Of a stretch of DNA of 51,508 nt, positions 14,901-23,721 are shown in pieces (the stretch's first letter is position 1; the number at the start of each line of letters is the position of its first letter). Below the pieces are notes generated by a model that saw only the letters and a program-made list of their open reading frames with translations, did no database searches and was not told where the DNA came from. The translations under genes were made by a program, and so were the position numbers. The stretch is from a bacterium (GTDB taxonomy: Bacteria > Bacteroidota > Bacteroidia > Cytophagales > Cyclobacteriaceae). The stretch covers positions 1 through 51,508 of the forward strand of contig JANSWY010000030.1 in the NCBI GenBank assembly GCA_024743255.1, in the 5' to 3' direction.

Positions 14901-17657
14901 TCTATAATGTCTCGTAGTTGTGTTGATTTGGCTCAACGGACCAGCACTTTTAACGGGAAGTGGAGCTTCGCCATTCCAGAATACGTCCAGATCTTCTCCA
15001 ACATCAGCAACAAACTGTCCCATCTTCTCTCCAGCAACAATTAAACCTTGTCCGACATCTTCCATGAATTCTCCAGCTTGTCCAACAAGACTGGTTACTT
15101 CATCACCAAGACTTTCAAATTGCTTCAATACCTGTTTTCCCATGACGCTAGCCATTTTTTTAATTTCCCCAGCAACGTCACCCTTTAAGTTCATGGATAG
15201 TGCTACAGGAGGCATTTCTTTACCACCAACTTTAAAGTACACTTCGACATTTACTGAGGTAGAAACTTCATTTAAGGAACCTTCGAATTTTATAGCTGTA
15301 ATATCTGGTACCATTCCCTCAACAATTAGCATTCCAGCTGTTGCAGCAGTATTTTCTATTGTGCCCAGGCCTGTGAGAGCACCTTTTAAAATATCATCTA
15401 CAGTGTCATCACCGGTATTGACCTTTTTCTTCAAGTCACGGATAGCTTGAGCGTTTCCATTGGATTGTTTTTGGATGTAGCTATTCATTTCAGATTTGAA
15501 TTTCCCAACTATATCCTGTGACATAGTCAATTTTGCGTATAGGTCTGGCTTGTCACCAAGATCCCTTCCAGTAATTTCAATGTCACCTCTGAATGCTCCA
15601 CCCAAAATATTTCCACTCGCTTTTAATGAAAAACCATTCTCGTCAATTTGAATATCAGCAGCAGCCGTCATGGTTTCCAGAACTGATATTTTTCCATTCA
15701 TTCGGAAATACATCTTTTCTCCAAATGAGAATGCAAATGAAGGATTTGCTTGTCCATTTCCTGTAATTGAGAAGTAAGTGAAATTTCCAGACCTTAGAAT
15801 TAGAGGATCCATACTACCTGACATACTCAAGGTGGTTCCATTAGTGAAACTGGCGGATAATGAAGCTCCTTGGCCGAGAATAGAGATGCGGCCACTTGCA
15901 GCAAATTCTTTTTGTTTAGGATTGATATTGATCATGACATTCTCAAACCCTGTTCTCATCATAGATTCCAGTTCGCCGGAAGGTCTGAATTTTGTAAAGG
16001 CTTTAACCACGCCTAATACAGTCAAACTACTAACTGAAGCATTAATTTTTGAGTCCAGCGGGTCTGCAACATCCAGTTCCAGATCTAATTTTCCAGGTAT
16101 AGCATCCTGACCAAGCCCAATTAGAAGATCGCCTTTGAGCATAATTCTGGAAATAAATGGAGGAGCAGGAATTAAATCTGCGCCACCACCCAAATTTGAT
16201 ATTCCAAGTCCTGGGATACCAAATGGGTTTTGCCATATGCTTGCATTGCCATCTCCATTAAGTGCCTCTAAAACGAAATCACCTCCAAATTTTGGTGGTG
16301 TAGGAGAGGTATTGAAAGTTGTGGAAAATTGAAGTTTGTCGCCTTCAACTGGTACAAGAATGCTTCCTCCCAGCGAGAGTAATGCTGGAACCGCCTCCAG
16401 ACCAAATGCCACATTCTGAAATTTCACACCGCCACCCAGATCAATGTTTAATCGTTGGTTTGCTGCCAGGTCTATTTTACTGCCGCTTAGGGTTCCTCTT
16501 AAGTTAACTTTTTGGATTTTGAGAATTTTTTTAATGTCCGGGTGAGGATCTATGTTGGCTAATAGATTCATACCATCTTTCACACTGATCGGACCAGGGT
16601 CTAATGATTGTTTTCCGGATGGAATTGGAATCTTCACGTTGTTTGATGCGGAATTGGCAACTACCAATATTGGATTCTCCAACCGAACGTCATCATCTAA
16701 TATTCCAAGAGTTGAGCTTATCTGCGAGAACTTGAATCCAGGGTTAGGATAAAGACTCATCTTGATGTCCTTTTTCTCCTTTTTCTGCATGCTTATTGCC
16801 ATTGATCCCATTGAGCTGATTGCTTCAAAAATGGCAGATCGCTCTTTTGGTTTGGCGGTTACCACAAGTTCTGGGAGTGTTATTGAGCTAAAGAATTCTC
16901 CAGGTACAAGCCCAAAAAATGCACTTGCATCTTGCTGACCTGCTGTAGCGATTATCAGATTTTTAACATTCATCGAACTACTTGGCTTGAGGTTTCCTAT
17001 CAAGACCAATTCATCTTTTCCAAGTTTGGATTTGAGCGTTAAGCCATTTCCACTGATCGATACTTTTCCGGTTATTTCTCCAGTGCCTTCTTTTTTCTTA
17101 GGGAAGTATTGCATGTAAATACCAATCCCTTCCATTTTAAATGTGCCGAAATCAAGGAAGTTCCAATCTGCAGTTTCAAGGTTGGTTTCGAAACCAGTAA
17201 GATCTCCGTCCTCAAACAACATAGTGAAGTCATTTATTCTTATCCCGGATTCTTTAGGAAGTCTTGCAGGCCAAAGGCGTCTTAACTTGCCTTCAGACAG
17301 CTTGTCAACATGTCCCAGGTTAAATACGGCTTGTGGTGGGAATGTAGCAGTGATGCTTTTTGCTTTCTTATCTGCACCAAGCACTCCTTTGAATGTCACA
17401 CTCGGACTACCAAAAAATGAAACACTTCCTGATAGTATTTTATCTTCTCCTTCACTGGAAAGATCAACATTGGAAACATCGTAGTTTTCGGGATTGAAGT
17501 ATTTTTTGAGAATGTTTTCAAGGTCATTTACTGCCCTTCGTAACTCTCTTTTTTCAATCCTTTCCTTTTTGCTGGATTTAATCTCTTTCGAAAAGGAGGG
17601 AAACGATAAGCAACATATCGCTATGATTGCAAAAAATCTGATTGTGTAGGATTTCAT
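11991..17657 (-). CDS. Giant exported beta-rich protein with about 28 ankyrin-type repeats
   Basis: 1888 residues from ATG 17657, which starts a signal peptide (MKSYTIRFFAIIAICCL, cut near FPSFS); the frame could start 14 codons earlier without one. Residues about 30-910 are long amphipathic beta strands rich in Gly, Ser and Thr (GSVSFFGSPSVTFKGVLG, KLDLELDVADPL, ASGRISILGQGASLSASF), reminiscent of AsmA/TamB-like elongated sheets but not assignable. About 760-900 is more helical. About 915-1105 is a separate beta domain (HYRVTIHRIEVTAAWDD, EVYGTIIVEVGRS). From about 1113 to 1888 come ankyrin-type repeats: roughly 25 units of 26 residues lacking the GxTPLH hairpin, then three near-canonical units of about 33 (FGNTALHLAAKEGN). 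No sorting domain is seen at the basic C-terminus, so a periplasmic location is likely. It is a single gene, with 417 nt to the divergent VIT-VWA gene. Confidence 0.85.
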   Translation of the reverse strand: MKSYTIRFFAIIAICCLSFPSFSKEIKSSKKERIEKRELRRAVNDLENILKKYFNPENYDVSNVDLSSEGEDKILSGSVSFFGSPSVTFKGVLGADKKAKSITATFPPQAVFNLGHVDKLSEGKLRRLWPARLPKESGIRINDFTMLFEDGDLTGFETNLETADWNFLDFGTFKMEGIGIYMQYFPKKKEGTGEITGKVSISGNGLTLKSKLGKDELVLIGNLKPSSSMNVKNLIIATAGQQDASAFFGLVPGEFFSSITLPELVVTAKPKERSAIFEAISSMGSMAISMQKKEKKDIKMSLYPNPGFKFSQISSTLGILDDDVRLENPILVVANSASNNVKIPIPSGKQSLDPGPISVKDGMNLLANIDPHPDIKKILKIQKVNLRGTLSGSKIDLAANQRLNIDLGGGVKFQNVAFGLEAVPALLSLGGSILVPVEGDKLQFSTTFNTSPTPPKFGGDFVLEALNGDGNASIWQNPFGIPGLGISNLGGGADLIPAPPFISRIMLKGDLLIGLGQDAIPGKLDLELDVADPLDSKINASVSSLTVLGVVKAFTKFRPSGELESMMRTGFENVMININPKQKEFAASGRISILGQGASLSASFTNGTTLSMSGSMDPLILRSGNFTYFSITGNGQANPSFAFSFGEKMYFRMNGKISVLETMTAAADIQIDENGFSLKASGNILGGAFRGDIEITGRDLGDKPDLYAKLTMSQDIVGKFKSEMNSYIQKQSNGNAQAIRDLKKKVNTGDDTVDDILKGALTGLGTIENTAATAGMLIVEGMVPDITAIKFEGSLNEVSTSVNVEVYFKVGGKEMPPVALSMNLKGDVAGEIKKMASVMGKQVLKQFESLGDEVTSLVGQAGEFMEDVGQGLIVAGEKMGQFVADVGEDLDVFWNGEAPLPVKSAGPLSQINTTTRHYRVTIHRIEVTAAWDDPISKTISQGASTVTKGGGAVLGAAVGLVDKDAGKDITQGANQAAQSMTTNDPTIEVYGTIIVEVGRSMNASPGTNSVAWSRKRVNGISTRAGNTISVNNTKNFYIQNGSAAYLKIRSKIKEFDEGEHHSSDEGFGGGHQWTDIGNWDWRRGVNQTSFFEAHSTNKHGQRSTVKVHYTVELVPKVSLQKMQSAVASRNIENVKRQIRLGGDVKEPGVLNPAVRNKDRNTLNFLLASGAKVTEQDVITSLNKQFYDPSIANRLLARSKVPVSAAMMNSAIDLNDSKMVAALIYRGGKPDKSHLTKALNANMLKTAEILMVNKVPVNSQDLAAAVNANDYAKTNLIMRYGARPDINMLNKAVGAKNQQMVNLLLTEQVPDQNSYLLAAQANDFNMVSSLGRSGIPIQTDGPSQKAIDFNNLQLLNKTFELGANPNNALNYAVGKANVGAINAALKHHADPNPVLPFAVNKNDLTLFTDLIKTYKANSTTGLYHAIGANNIQMATIALVDGGANPNTRLKEVADAGNTAMVRLLVSNHGDPELAAPGTVAKNDVALMSELIKYGASANNAQFVQTAANNSSLDMVKLLVNNGANPDYGTKISVTKRNYNMTQFLLVSGANPNGLIADPATQGDGKMVNMLLNYGANADEGMNGAVNSNHAPIVKSLLDFGADTKKYIAIPSGKGNYEMSKMLLDFGGNPDDGMLPSARGNHTNIAVMLLEAGANVNGVMPISAGHGNTKIVQLLLNKNVNPTEGIRPAVSNNHTETSILLLDNGANISGMIPISSGHGNDKVVMKLLEKGANPDNGTVPAVKNKHVKVAKILIDSGANVKDPKFLQMAVDNKQGPMVTVLDKGGCDVHHTNDKGNSFLHQSSQFKGEVELVKALLGTAIDVNAKNNFGNTALHLAAKEGNKNLESVTAIAEAGADLTIENDKGKTILKVAKGGKVKKYLKTLGAVKKKR
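12305..14320 (-). repeat. Tandem 78-nt coding repeats (26-residue ankyrin variant)
   Basis: Within the giant gene, about 25 consecutive units have a period of 78 nt, with a few of 81-87. Most units start N-P or N-x at the beta-turn, carry AxxxN(H/N) in the first helix and end LLLxxGA. At least eleven units measure exactly 26 residues. Units 17-24 alternate between two subtypes (PISxGHGN and PAVxNxH), a 156-nt super-period. The same 13 nt, TTTCCATGTCCGG, recur at 12505 and 12661, exactly 156 apart. Confidence 0.8.
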
Positions 17658-18074
17658 AGGTTTGAATCTGTAGTTGGTAATTTTGCTAAATAGACACACT
17701 GATCACTCTCACTTGTGGACAAAGTGCTGTTTGATTAAACCTATTTCCAATCTATGATTCCAACGGGTAGGTCAGGAATTTTCCTGCGAAAAAGAAGATA
17801 CAAATTTAATATGATAACTAAAAGAGACAGACTTGATTATCAGTTTGTTAGAGCCTCAGATAGTAGTATGAAAACATAATTATTTAAATATTTTTTTTAA
17901 TTATTTTGTTTTGATGAGTTTTTAATCTTTATATTAGCACAAACACGGCACAGCTTCAGCCATACGGCAATCAATCTGTAAACCTGCCACGGAACACGTC
18001 TTTTACCATCTTTCGGATACCTCTCTATACCAGTTTACGGGATCATTTATAACCGTTTAAACATTTTATTAACC
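17658..18074. other. 417-nt divergent intergenic region with two possible promoters
   Basis: It separates the giant ankyrin gene (minus) from the VIT-VWA gene (plus). A TAAATTTG box on the minus strand (17801-17808) fits a Bacteroidota -7 element for the giant gene, with no clear partner box. The plus-strand promoter is listed separately. From 17945 the plus strand is less AT-rich and would form a leader of about 130 nt without an ATG. No RNA gene recognised. Confidence 0.5.
17905..17937 (+). promoter_or_regulatory. Possible promoter of the VIT-VWA gene
   Basis: TTTG at 17905-17908, then 21 nt, then TATATTAG at 17930-17937, one mismatch from TAnnTTTG. Transcription from about 17944 would give a leader of about 130 nt. 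Confidence 0.35.
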
Positions 18075-20501
18075 ATGAAATTTGTAAGTGTAGGACTAAC
18101 TATCTGGCTACTTTTCACAATCAATCACACACAAGCACAAAGACCAGAGGAGTTACTGGCACCTTACTTTTTTATTCCAGGAATCGATGATGAGGTTGAG
18201 ATGATGCCTGTCAGAGATATTTCGGCAGATGTCCATATTTCCGGGACGATTGCAGATGTGATCATTGAACAGACATTTGAAAACACTGGAACTGAGCCGA
18301 TTGAGGCAACTTATGTATTTCCAGGATCTACTAATGCTGCAATCTACAGTTTGGAAATGGTAATTGGTGACAGAGTTATCAAAGCTGAAATTGCTGAAAG
18401 AGAAGAGGCAAGGAGGACATACAAATCAGCTAAGAAAGCTGGAAAAAGAGCTTCCTTGTTAGAGCAAAACAGGCCTAATGTTTTTGAAATGAATGTGGCC
18501 AACATAATGCCTAATGATGTGATCAAAACAAGATTGCGTTATACAGAATTGATTGAACCTACGGATGGTAAATATCAATTCGTATTTCCAACAACTGTGG
18601 GTCCCAGGTATTCTACGGACCTTGAAGCATCTGCCAGAGAAAGCGATCAGTGGGTAAGTAATCCTTATCTTCATTCCGGAATATCGGCTCCATACTCTTT
18701 CAAGATTGACGTGAAATTATCAACTGGACTGCCGATTCAGGACATTAGGAGTACATCTCATGATGTAAATGTCAATTATACCAAGTCGGATGAGTGTTCC
18801 GTTACCCTCACCAATCTGCAAGAAGGAAACAGAGATTTTATTCTTGAATATTTTTTAAAAGGGAAGCAGATCAATACAGGAATTCTGGTTCATAGAGATA
18901 CTGCTGAGAACTTCTTTACCCTGATGGTTCAACCGCCTGAAATTGTTAAAGAAGAAGAGATTCCAAACCGGGAATACGTGTTTGTGATTGATGTTTCGGG
19001 ATCAATGGATGGCTATCCTATCAGGACTGCCAAGGAGTTGATGAATAACTTGCTAAGCTCTTTGAAACCCACTGATTTATTCAATATCACATTATTTGAA
19101 TACGGTAGTAAAAGTGTTTTTAGTAAATCAGTTCCATGTACTCCATCAAATATTTCAAAGGCATTGTCTCTGATGATGAAACAGCAAGGTTCTGGTGGTA
19201 CAAACTTGTATGCCGCACTGAATAAAGCCATTAAGGCCGAACCTGCTGAGAACTTCTCCAGATCTATGGTGGTAGTAACTGACGGATATATTTCTGCTGA
19301 AAGAGATGTGTTTGAGCTTATTAAGAAAAACCTGGGTGAAACCAATGTATATGCATTTGGAATTGGAACAGCAGTTAACAGATACTTGATTGAAGGAATA
19401 GCGAAAGCAGGAATGGGTGAGCCCTATGTAGTCGAACGAAAAGGACTCGCGAAATCAAAAGCTCAAGAGTTTATGGAATATATTAATCGACCGGCACTGA
19501 CTAATATTTCTATTGATTACGGAAGTAATTTGGTTAGAGAGGTTTGGCCAAAGTCTATTCCGGATGTATTACCAAACAGACCGATTATTGTACATGGTAA
19601 ATACGTTGGGGAATTTGATGGAGAAGTCACGCTTTCCGGGGATTATGGATATGGAAGATATGAAACTAAGTTGGCACTAGCCAGGGAAGAAGACCAAAAT
19701 AATCCAGCATTAAAGTATTTATGGGCTAGAACAGCAATTTCAGAACTTGTGGATTACAATATTCCAAGAGTCGATGAAATTGAGAAAGTGAAAAAATTGG
19801 GGTTAAAGTACTCATTACTAACTGAATACACTTCATTCGTTGCGGTTGATAATATGGAGGTCAATTCCAAAAAGAATCTTGTGAAGGTAAAGCAGCCAAT
19901 ACCATTACCTGCTGGAGTTTCGGACAATGCAGTGGGGTATCAGTATTCAAATTATACAGGTTCTTATCCGAATAAAATGTATACCACTGGTGCTACTTGT
20001 AGGGCCTCAGAAGCTTCATTGTCTGTAATTATGCCAAGTGGAGAAAATAAATTTGACGTAAGTAATGATTTTTTTGCTCTACGCTGGGTAGACGTTGATG
20101 GCGTTCAGAACTATGTAGTAACTGTTAAAACAATCTTTAACGAAACATTGGCTTCCTATGAAACAGGTTCTGAAGGATTGTGGATTGATTTAACAAGTCC
20201 TGAACTTCAATCAGAAGCGCCGTTGCTAATAATAGGTGTTTCCTCAAAACTTAATCCGGAAATCAAATCAGACGAAATTGCTATCCGGAAAGTTTATCCG
20301 TCAGGGTTAACAGAATTACCTGGAGAAAATGAAAAGCGTCCAACGCAATTCTATTTGGATTTAGCCCATGATTATGAGGACAGAGGATTGCTTATAGATG
20401 CTTTTTCAGTATTTGAAATGGCAATGATTCAATATCCTGATAATGATGATCTTATGACAGAATTCGAAGATTTCTTATTTAGAAATAGTATGCTCAGATA
20501 A
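18075..20501 (+). CDS. Exported VIT and von Willebrand factor A domain protein
   Basis: 808 residues with a signal peptide (MKFVSVGLTIWLLFTINHTQ, cut near AQ). Residues about 40-170 form a VIT domain (VRDISADVHISGTIADVIIE, TYVFPGSTNAAIYSLEMVIG, EREEARRTYKSAKKAGKRAS). Residues about 298-470 form a VWA domain with a complete metal site: DVSGS with Asp306, Ser308 and Ser310, Thr376 in GGTNL, and Asp403 in VVTDGY. This pairing is that of inter-alpha-trypsin-inhibitor heavy-chain-like proteins, which bind protein ligands through the metal site. The C-terminal about 60 residues are helical and TPR-like (FYLDLAHDYEDRGLLIDAFS). No sortase signal or membrane anchor was seen. A hairpin terminator follows; the histidine kinase is next on the same strand. 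Confidence 0.9.
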   Translation: MKFVSVGLTIWLLFTINHTQAQRPEELLAPYFFIPGIDDEVEMMPVRDISADVHISGTIADVIIEQTFENTGTEPIEATYVFPGSTNAAIYSLEMVIGDRVIKAEIAEREEARRTYKSAKKAGKRASLLEQNRPNVFEMNVANIMPNDVIKTRLRYTELIEPTDGKYQFVFPTTVGPRYSTDLEASARESDQWVSNPYLHSGISAPYSFKIDVKLSTGLPIQDIRSTSHDVNVNYTKSDECSVTLTNLQEGNRDFILEYFLKGKQINTGILVHRDTAENFFTLMVQPPEIVKEEEIPNREYVFVIDVSGSMDGYPIRTAKELMNNLLSSLKPTDLFNITLFEYGSKSVFSKSVPCTPSNISKALSLMMKQQGSGGTNLYAALNKAIKAEPAENFSRSMVVVTDGYISAERDVFELIKKNLGETNVYAFGIGTAVNRYLIEGIAKAGMGEPYVVERKGLAKSKAQEFMEYINRPALTNISIDYGSNLVREVWPKSIPDVLPNRPIIVHGKYVGEFDGEVTLSGDYGYGRYETKLALAREEDQNNPALKYLWARTAISELVDYNIPRVDEIEKVKKLGLKYSLLTEYTSFVAVDNMEVNSKKNLVKVKQPIPLPAGVSDNAVGYQYSNYTGSYPNKMYTTGATCRASEASLSVIMPSGENKFDVSNDFFALRWVDVDGVQNYVVTVKTIFNETLASYETGSEGLWIDLTSPELQSEAPLLIIGVSSKLNPEIKSDEIAIRKVYPSGLTELPGENEKRPTQFYLDLAHDYEDRGLLIDAFSVFEMAMIQYPDNDDLMTEFEDFLFRNSMLR

Positions 20502-20511
20502 CCATCTGGCT

Positions 20512-20556
20512 GTATAGCTATACGATGTATACCCCACTATCCTGGTGGGGTATTTT
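20512..20556 (+). terminator. Hairpin terminator after the VIT-VWA gene, with adjacent palindrome
   Basis: Perfect 9-bp stem ATACCCCAC / GTGGGGTAT (20529-20537, 20545-20553) with a 7-nt loop and a short T run. Immediately upstream lies a perfect 12-bp palindrome GTATAGCTATAC (20512-20523). Confidence 0.75.
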
Positions 20557-20643
20557 AGGTTATACATAATCGTATTGTTGATATCATTCCTAATATTTTG
20601 TAATTTTCGCTTCGCCAGAAGTAACACATACATCAATACAGGA

Positions 20644-23148
20644 ATGCTACGAGGAATTTTTTGTCTATTCATACTTCTGCAGGTTATGTCCACCCAGCTA
20701 TCTGCACAGCGGGACCCTGATAGCCTAAAAAATCAGATTGAGATACTTGAAGATGATGTCATAAGAGCTCAGGTGATGCAGGAGCTTACTATTTACTACA
20801 TTATCAATGGCCAGACCGATAGTGCTTTAATGATTGCAGAGGACGCAATTACTTTGAGCAAACGTATTAATTATAAAAGAGGGGAATTTGTCAGTAGATG
20901 GATGAGATCCGATATTCTTGTGAGGAAGGACAAGATGGAAGCCAAGGATTCCTTATTTAGTATACACAAAGATGCCATGGAGTATGGGGACTCCACCTTG
21001 GTTGCCAAAAGTTATAATCAGTTTGGATATCAATACATGTTTTATCACCCCGACTTAAAGGACACCTGCGAATTTATTTTTAAGGAGTCTCTAACTTGGA
21101 ATAATGGCCGGGATGACCAGGAATCCATGTTTAGTTATCGTTTTTTGGCAGCACTACTACATTCTTATGGAAGGGTAGAGGAGGCACTGGAAAATATTGA
21201 TTTGTCACTGCAAATTGACTCATTGAATTTGGCTACTATCAGTAATAAGATCATGATATTGAGTGATATCGGTAGGCCAGCGGAGGCAATCGAAACCAGT
21301 TTAAATCTGGTGAGGATTTCAAAAAATATGGTTGGCGAATCGACCTACATGTTTTATGTTCAAAATCTCGGACTGCTGTATGCTCAACATGGTGAAAATG
21401 AAAAAGCCATTGAAAACTTGATTCAATGCTATGATTATGCAAAGAGTAAGGGTGATAATTCCAATTTAGCTTTAGTTGCGCATAACTTGGGCTATGCATA
21501 TAGCAACCTTGAAGATTTTGGAAACGCAGACAGGTATTTTAGAGAGAGTCTTTCAATCTATGAAAAGAACGATTTTCAATGTAGAATTTATGCTCCTTAT
21601 AATGGTGTAGGCTGGGTTTTATATAAAACCGGAGTAACGGACTCAGCTCAATACTATTTGAACAAATCAATCGAATCATCCAAAAAATGTGGTGATACAG
21701 AGATACAAAGCACATCCTGGTGGGTATTGGGGAAAATTTACCTGGAATCCGAAAAGATTAGTGCTGCTGAAAAGGCACTCAATCAAGCTTATCAGTTGGC
21801 AGATGGATTGACAAATAGAGAGAAAATAAAAAACTCCGCAGAAAGCTTATACGAACTACATAAGAAGAAAGGTGATTTAAGACAAGCTCTTCAGTACCAT
21901 GAGATTTTTAAAGCAAATGCTGATTCAATTCTGAATAAGGAGCAAACAGCCAAGATCGCAAGACTGGAGGCTGATTTCGAGCACAATCAACAACAGGATG
22001 CATTGCTCGCAAAGCAAAGAAATGAAGAGTTACAGTTGGAAGCAGAAATTGCTAACAGACAATCAACGATCTACCTCGTTACGGCAATCACGGTGGTTTT
22101 GGTGATTATGCTTTTTGCTATTCTTTTCGTTTACAACAGAACAAGAAGAAAGAACCAATTAATTGCTTCTCAAAACATAAAACTTGCCAAATCAGCACAG
22201 CAGGTTTCTGAATTATCAAATTTTAAAGAAGGGTTAACCCATATGATTGCGCATGATATGAAGAATGCGCTTAACACAATTCTTGGTTTTGCTGCTAGTG
22301 ATCCTTACAATAGAAAGATGCATAATATAAGTCAGTCTGGTCATTTGATGTTGAATCTGGTTACGAATATGCTGGATGTACAGAGGTTTGAAGAGGCGAA
22401 GGTGCCACTTGACTTGAAACAACATCTGATTAGTGAATTAAGTAAGGATGCCAAGAGCCAGGTAGAGCTATTGTTACAGATGAAAAGTCTAACATTAGAC
22501 GTCCAAATCCAAAATGATGATAAAATACTTGTTGATAAAGAAGTCATGACCCGGGTACTGGTGAACTTGCTTACAAATGCAATTAAGTATAGTAATCCTG
22601 GGGCAAATATTTATTTGAATGCTTCTCGAAATCAAGAAAACAAGGCAGTGATTTCCATAACCGATGAAGGCTCAGGAATCTCGAAGGAGAAACTTCCATT
22701 CCTTTTTGAAAGATTCTGGCAATCAGATGCAAAAGCAAGTGGTAATGCAGCCTCAACCGGGCTTGGACTTGCCTTTTGTAAATTGGCAATTGAGGCTCAT
22801 GGTGGAGAAATTCAAGTTCGGTCTGAAGTTGAGATTGGAAGCACGTTTAGTGTAGTAGTTGGCCTGGCTGATGAATCTGAGGAAATATTAGAAACCAGGA
22901 AAATTTCTTATCCAAGGATTGAAAAAGTAGATCATTTGACTGTTGAGGAGGCTCAAATGCTCATGCCATTCTATTCTGAACTGATGGCTCTTGAAGTCTT
23001 TGAGGTGGGCGCTTTAAACAAACTATTCTTAAGAATGGAGCAAAATGGTGTTGAGGGAAGATGGTTTAGCGCGTTGCGTGCTGCAGTTTATCATGCAGAC
23101 GAGGAATTATTTGCCTCTTTGAAGCAACAACTTCAGGTGCTTGCTTAA
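20644..23148 (+). CDS. TPR-containing membrane sensor histidine kinase
   Basis: 834 residues from ATG 20644, which starts the signal sequence (MLRGIFCLFILLQVM, then STQLSAQ). An in-frame GTG at 20545 is rejected because it lies in the upstream terminator stem. Residues about 30-440 hold TPR repeats (YNQFGYQYMFY, AHNLGYAYSNLEDFGNADRY, ALNQAYQLADG) predicted in the periplasm. One membrane helix follows at about 475-497 (TIYLVTAITVVLVIMLFAIL). The kinase core has the phospho-acceptor His537 in HMIAHDMKNALN, the N box (LVNLLTNAIKYSNPG), the DEGSGIS G1 box and STGLGLAFCK G2 box. About 90 extra residues after the catalytic domain form a helical extension seen in other Bacteroidota kinases. No receiver is fused and no regulator adjoins it. 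The last 4 nt overlap the convergent gene. Confidence 0.9.
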   Translation: MLRGIFCLFILLQVMSTQLSAQRDPDSLKNQIEILEDDVIRAQVMQELTIYYIINGQTDSALMIAEDAITLSKRINYKRGEFVSRWMRSDILVRKDKMEAKDSLFSIHKDAMEYGDSTLVAKSYNQFGYQYMFYHPDLKDTCEFIFKESLTWNNGRDDQESMFSYRFLAALLHSYGRVEEALENIDLSLQIDSLNLATISNKIMILSDIGRPAEAIETSLNLVRISKNMVGESTYMFYVQNLGLLYAQHGENEKAIENLIQCYDYAKSKGDNSNLALVAHNLGYAYSNLEDFGNADRYFRESLSIYEKNDFQCRIYAPYNGVGWVLYKTGVTDSAQYYLNKSIESSKKCGDTEIQSTSWWVLGKIYLESEKISAAEKALNQAYQLADGLTNREKIKNSAESLYELHKKKGDLRQALQYHEIFKANADSILNKEQTAKIARLEADFEHNQQQDALLAKQRNEELQLEAEIANRQSTIYLVTAITVVLVIMLFAILFVYNRTRRKNQLIASQNIKLAKSAQQVSELSNFKEGLTHMIAHDMKNALNTILGFAASDPYNRKMHNISQSGHLMLNLVTNMLDVQRFEEAKVPLDLKQHLISELSKDAKSQVELLLQMKSLTLDVQIQNDDKILVDKEVMTRVLVNLLTNAIKYSNPGANIYLNASRNQENKAVISITDEGSGISKEKLPFLFERFWQSDAKASGNAASTGLGLAFCKLAIEAHGGEIQVRSEVEIGSTFSVVVGLADESEEILETRKISYPRIEKVDHLTVEEAQMLMPFYSELMALEVFEVGALNKLFLRMEQNGVEGRWFSALRAAVYHADEELFASLKQQLQVLA

Positions 23149-23666
23149 TCCTCGATTTTGGCAATTTTCCAATTCCCCCCACCCAATAGAAGTTCAATAG
23201 CAATTTTATTATCCGGTAAGGAGGTTTTCCCACTCATTTCATTGAGTAAAGCTTCAGAAATTGTCAAAGAGTCCTGTTCATAGTTTTTCTGCAAGAATGA
23301 TTCCAGTCGTTGTAAGCTTTTCACTCGATATGGCTCAGCCACCCATTTAATTGAGCACAAATCTGAATCGTTGCAAGAATAACATATCACTACAGGTTTA
23401 TCGTTCTCCGTTGGTTTTGAGAATGATTCTGGACCATATATTTTGGAGAGAATCTGCTTACCTCCAAAATCCCAGTATATTTCCTGAGACCTTATTATGT
23501 GGTTTTGATCTTCCTGAGAACGAAAGGTGAAATAGAAGCTTTGATGTCTTTTGCCAGTGGATTCAAATGTGTCAAGTTCCACTAATTTGGTCTCAAATTG
23601 AGCAGATACACACTGTGCACAGAAAACAAAAAAGGTAATACCCACCAAAGTTACTGCAACTTTCAT
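23145..23666 (-). CDS. Exported protein of unknown function
   Basis: 173 residues with a signal peptide (MKVAVTLVGITFFVFC, cut near VSAQ). Beta strands dominate (FETKLVELDTFES, HQSFYFTFRSQEDQN, QEIYWDFGGKQILSKIYGP), with a Cys trio in VICYSCNDSDLCSIKW that could form disulfides, and a C-terminal ELLLGGGNWKIAKI strand. No family recognised. TTAA at 23145-23148 holds its stop and that of the kinase gene on the other strand. Confidence 0.55.
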   Translation of the reverse strand: MKVAVTLVGITFFVFCAQCVSAQFETKLVELDTFESTGKRHQSFYFTFRSQEDQNHIIRSQEIYWDFGGKQILSKIYGPESFSKPTENDKPVVICYSCNDSDLCSIKWVAEPYRVKSLQRLESFLQKNYEQDSLTISEALLNEMSGKTSLPDNKIAIELLLGGGNWKIAKIED

Positions 23667-23721
23667 TTCCTGAATTTACGGAAATCTTGCATTTAAAGAC
23701 AAAGGAAAATGAATGCAGTAA

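Noticed and set aside
14920-15450. 176-residue open frame antisense to the giant gene
   Set aside because: It mirrors a low-stop region of the real gene on the other strand; the product is rich in Ser, Thr and Pro as expected for antisense frames, and no start signal or domain is seen.
11991-17657. Type IX secretion C-terminal domain on the giant protein
   Set aside because: The C-terminus is ankyrin repeats plus a Lys-rich tail, with none of the CTD strand motifs.
20545-20643. GTG start giving the histidine kinase 33 more residues
   Set aside because: The GTG lies in the stem of the VIT-VWA terminator; the ATG at 20644 starts a proper signal sequence.
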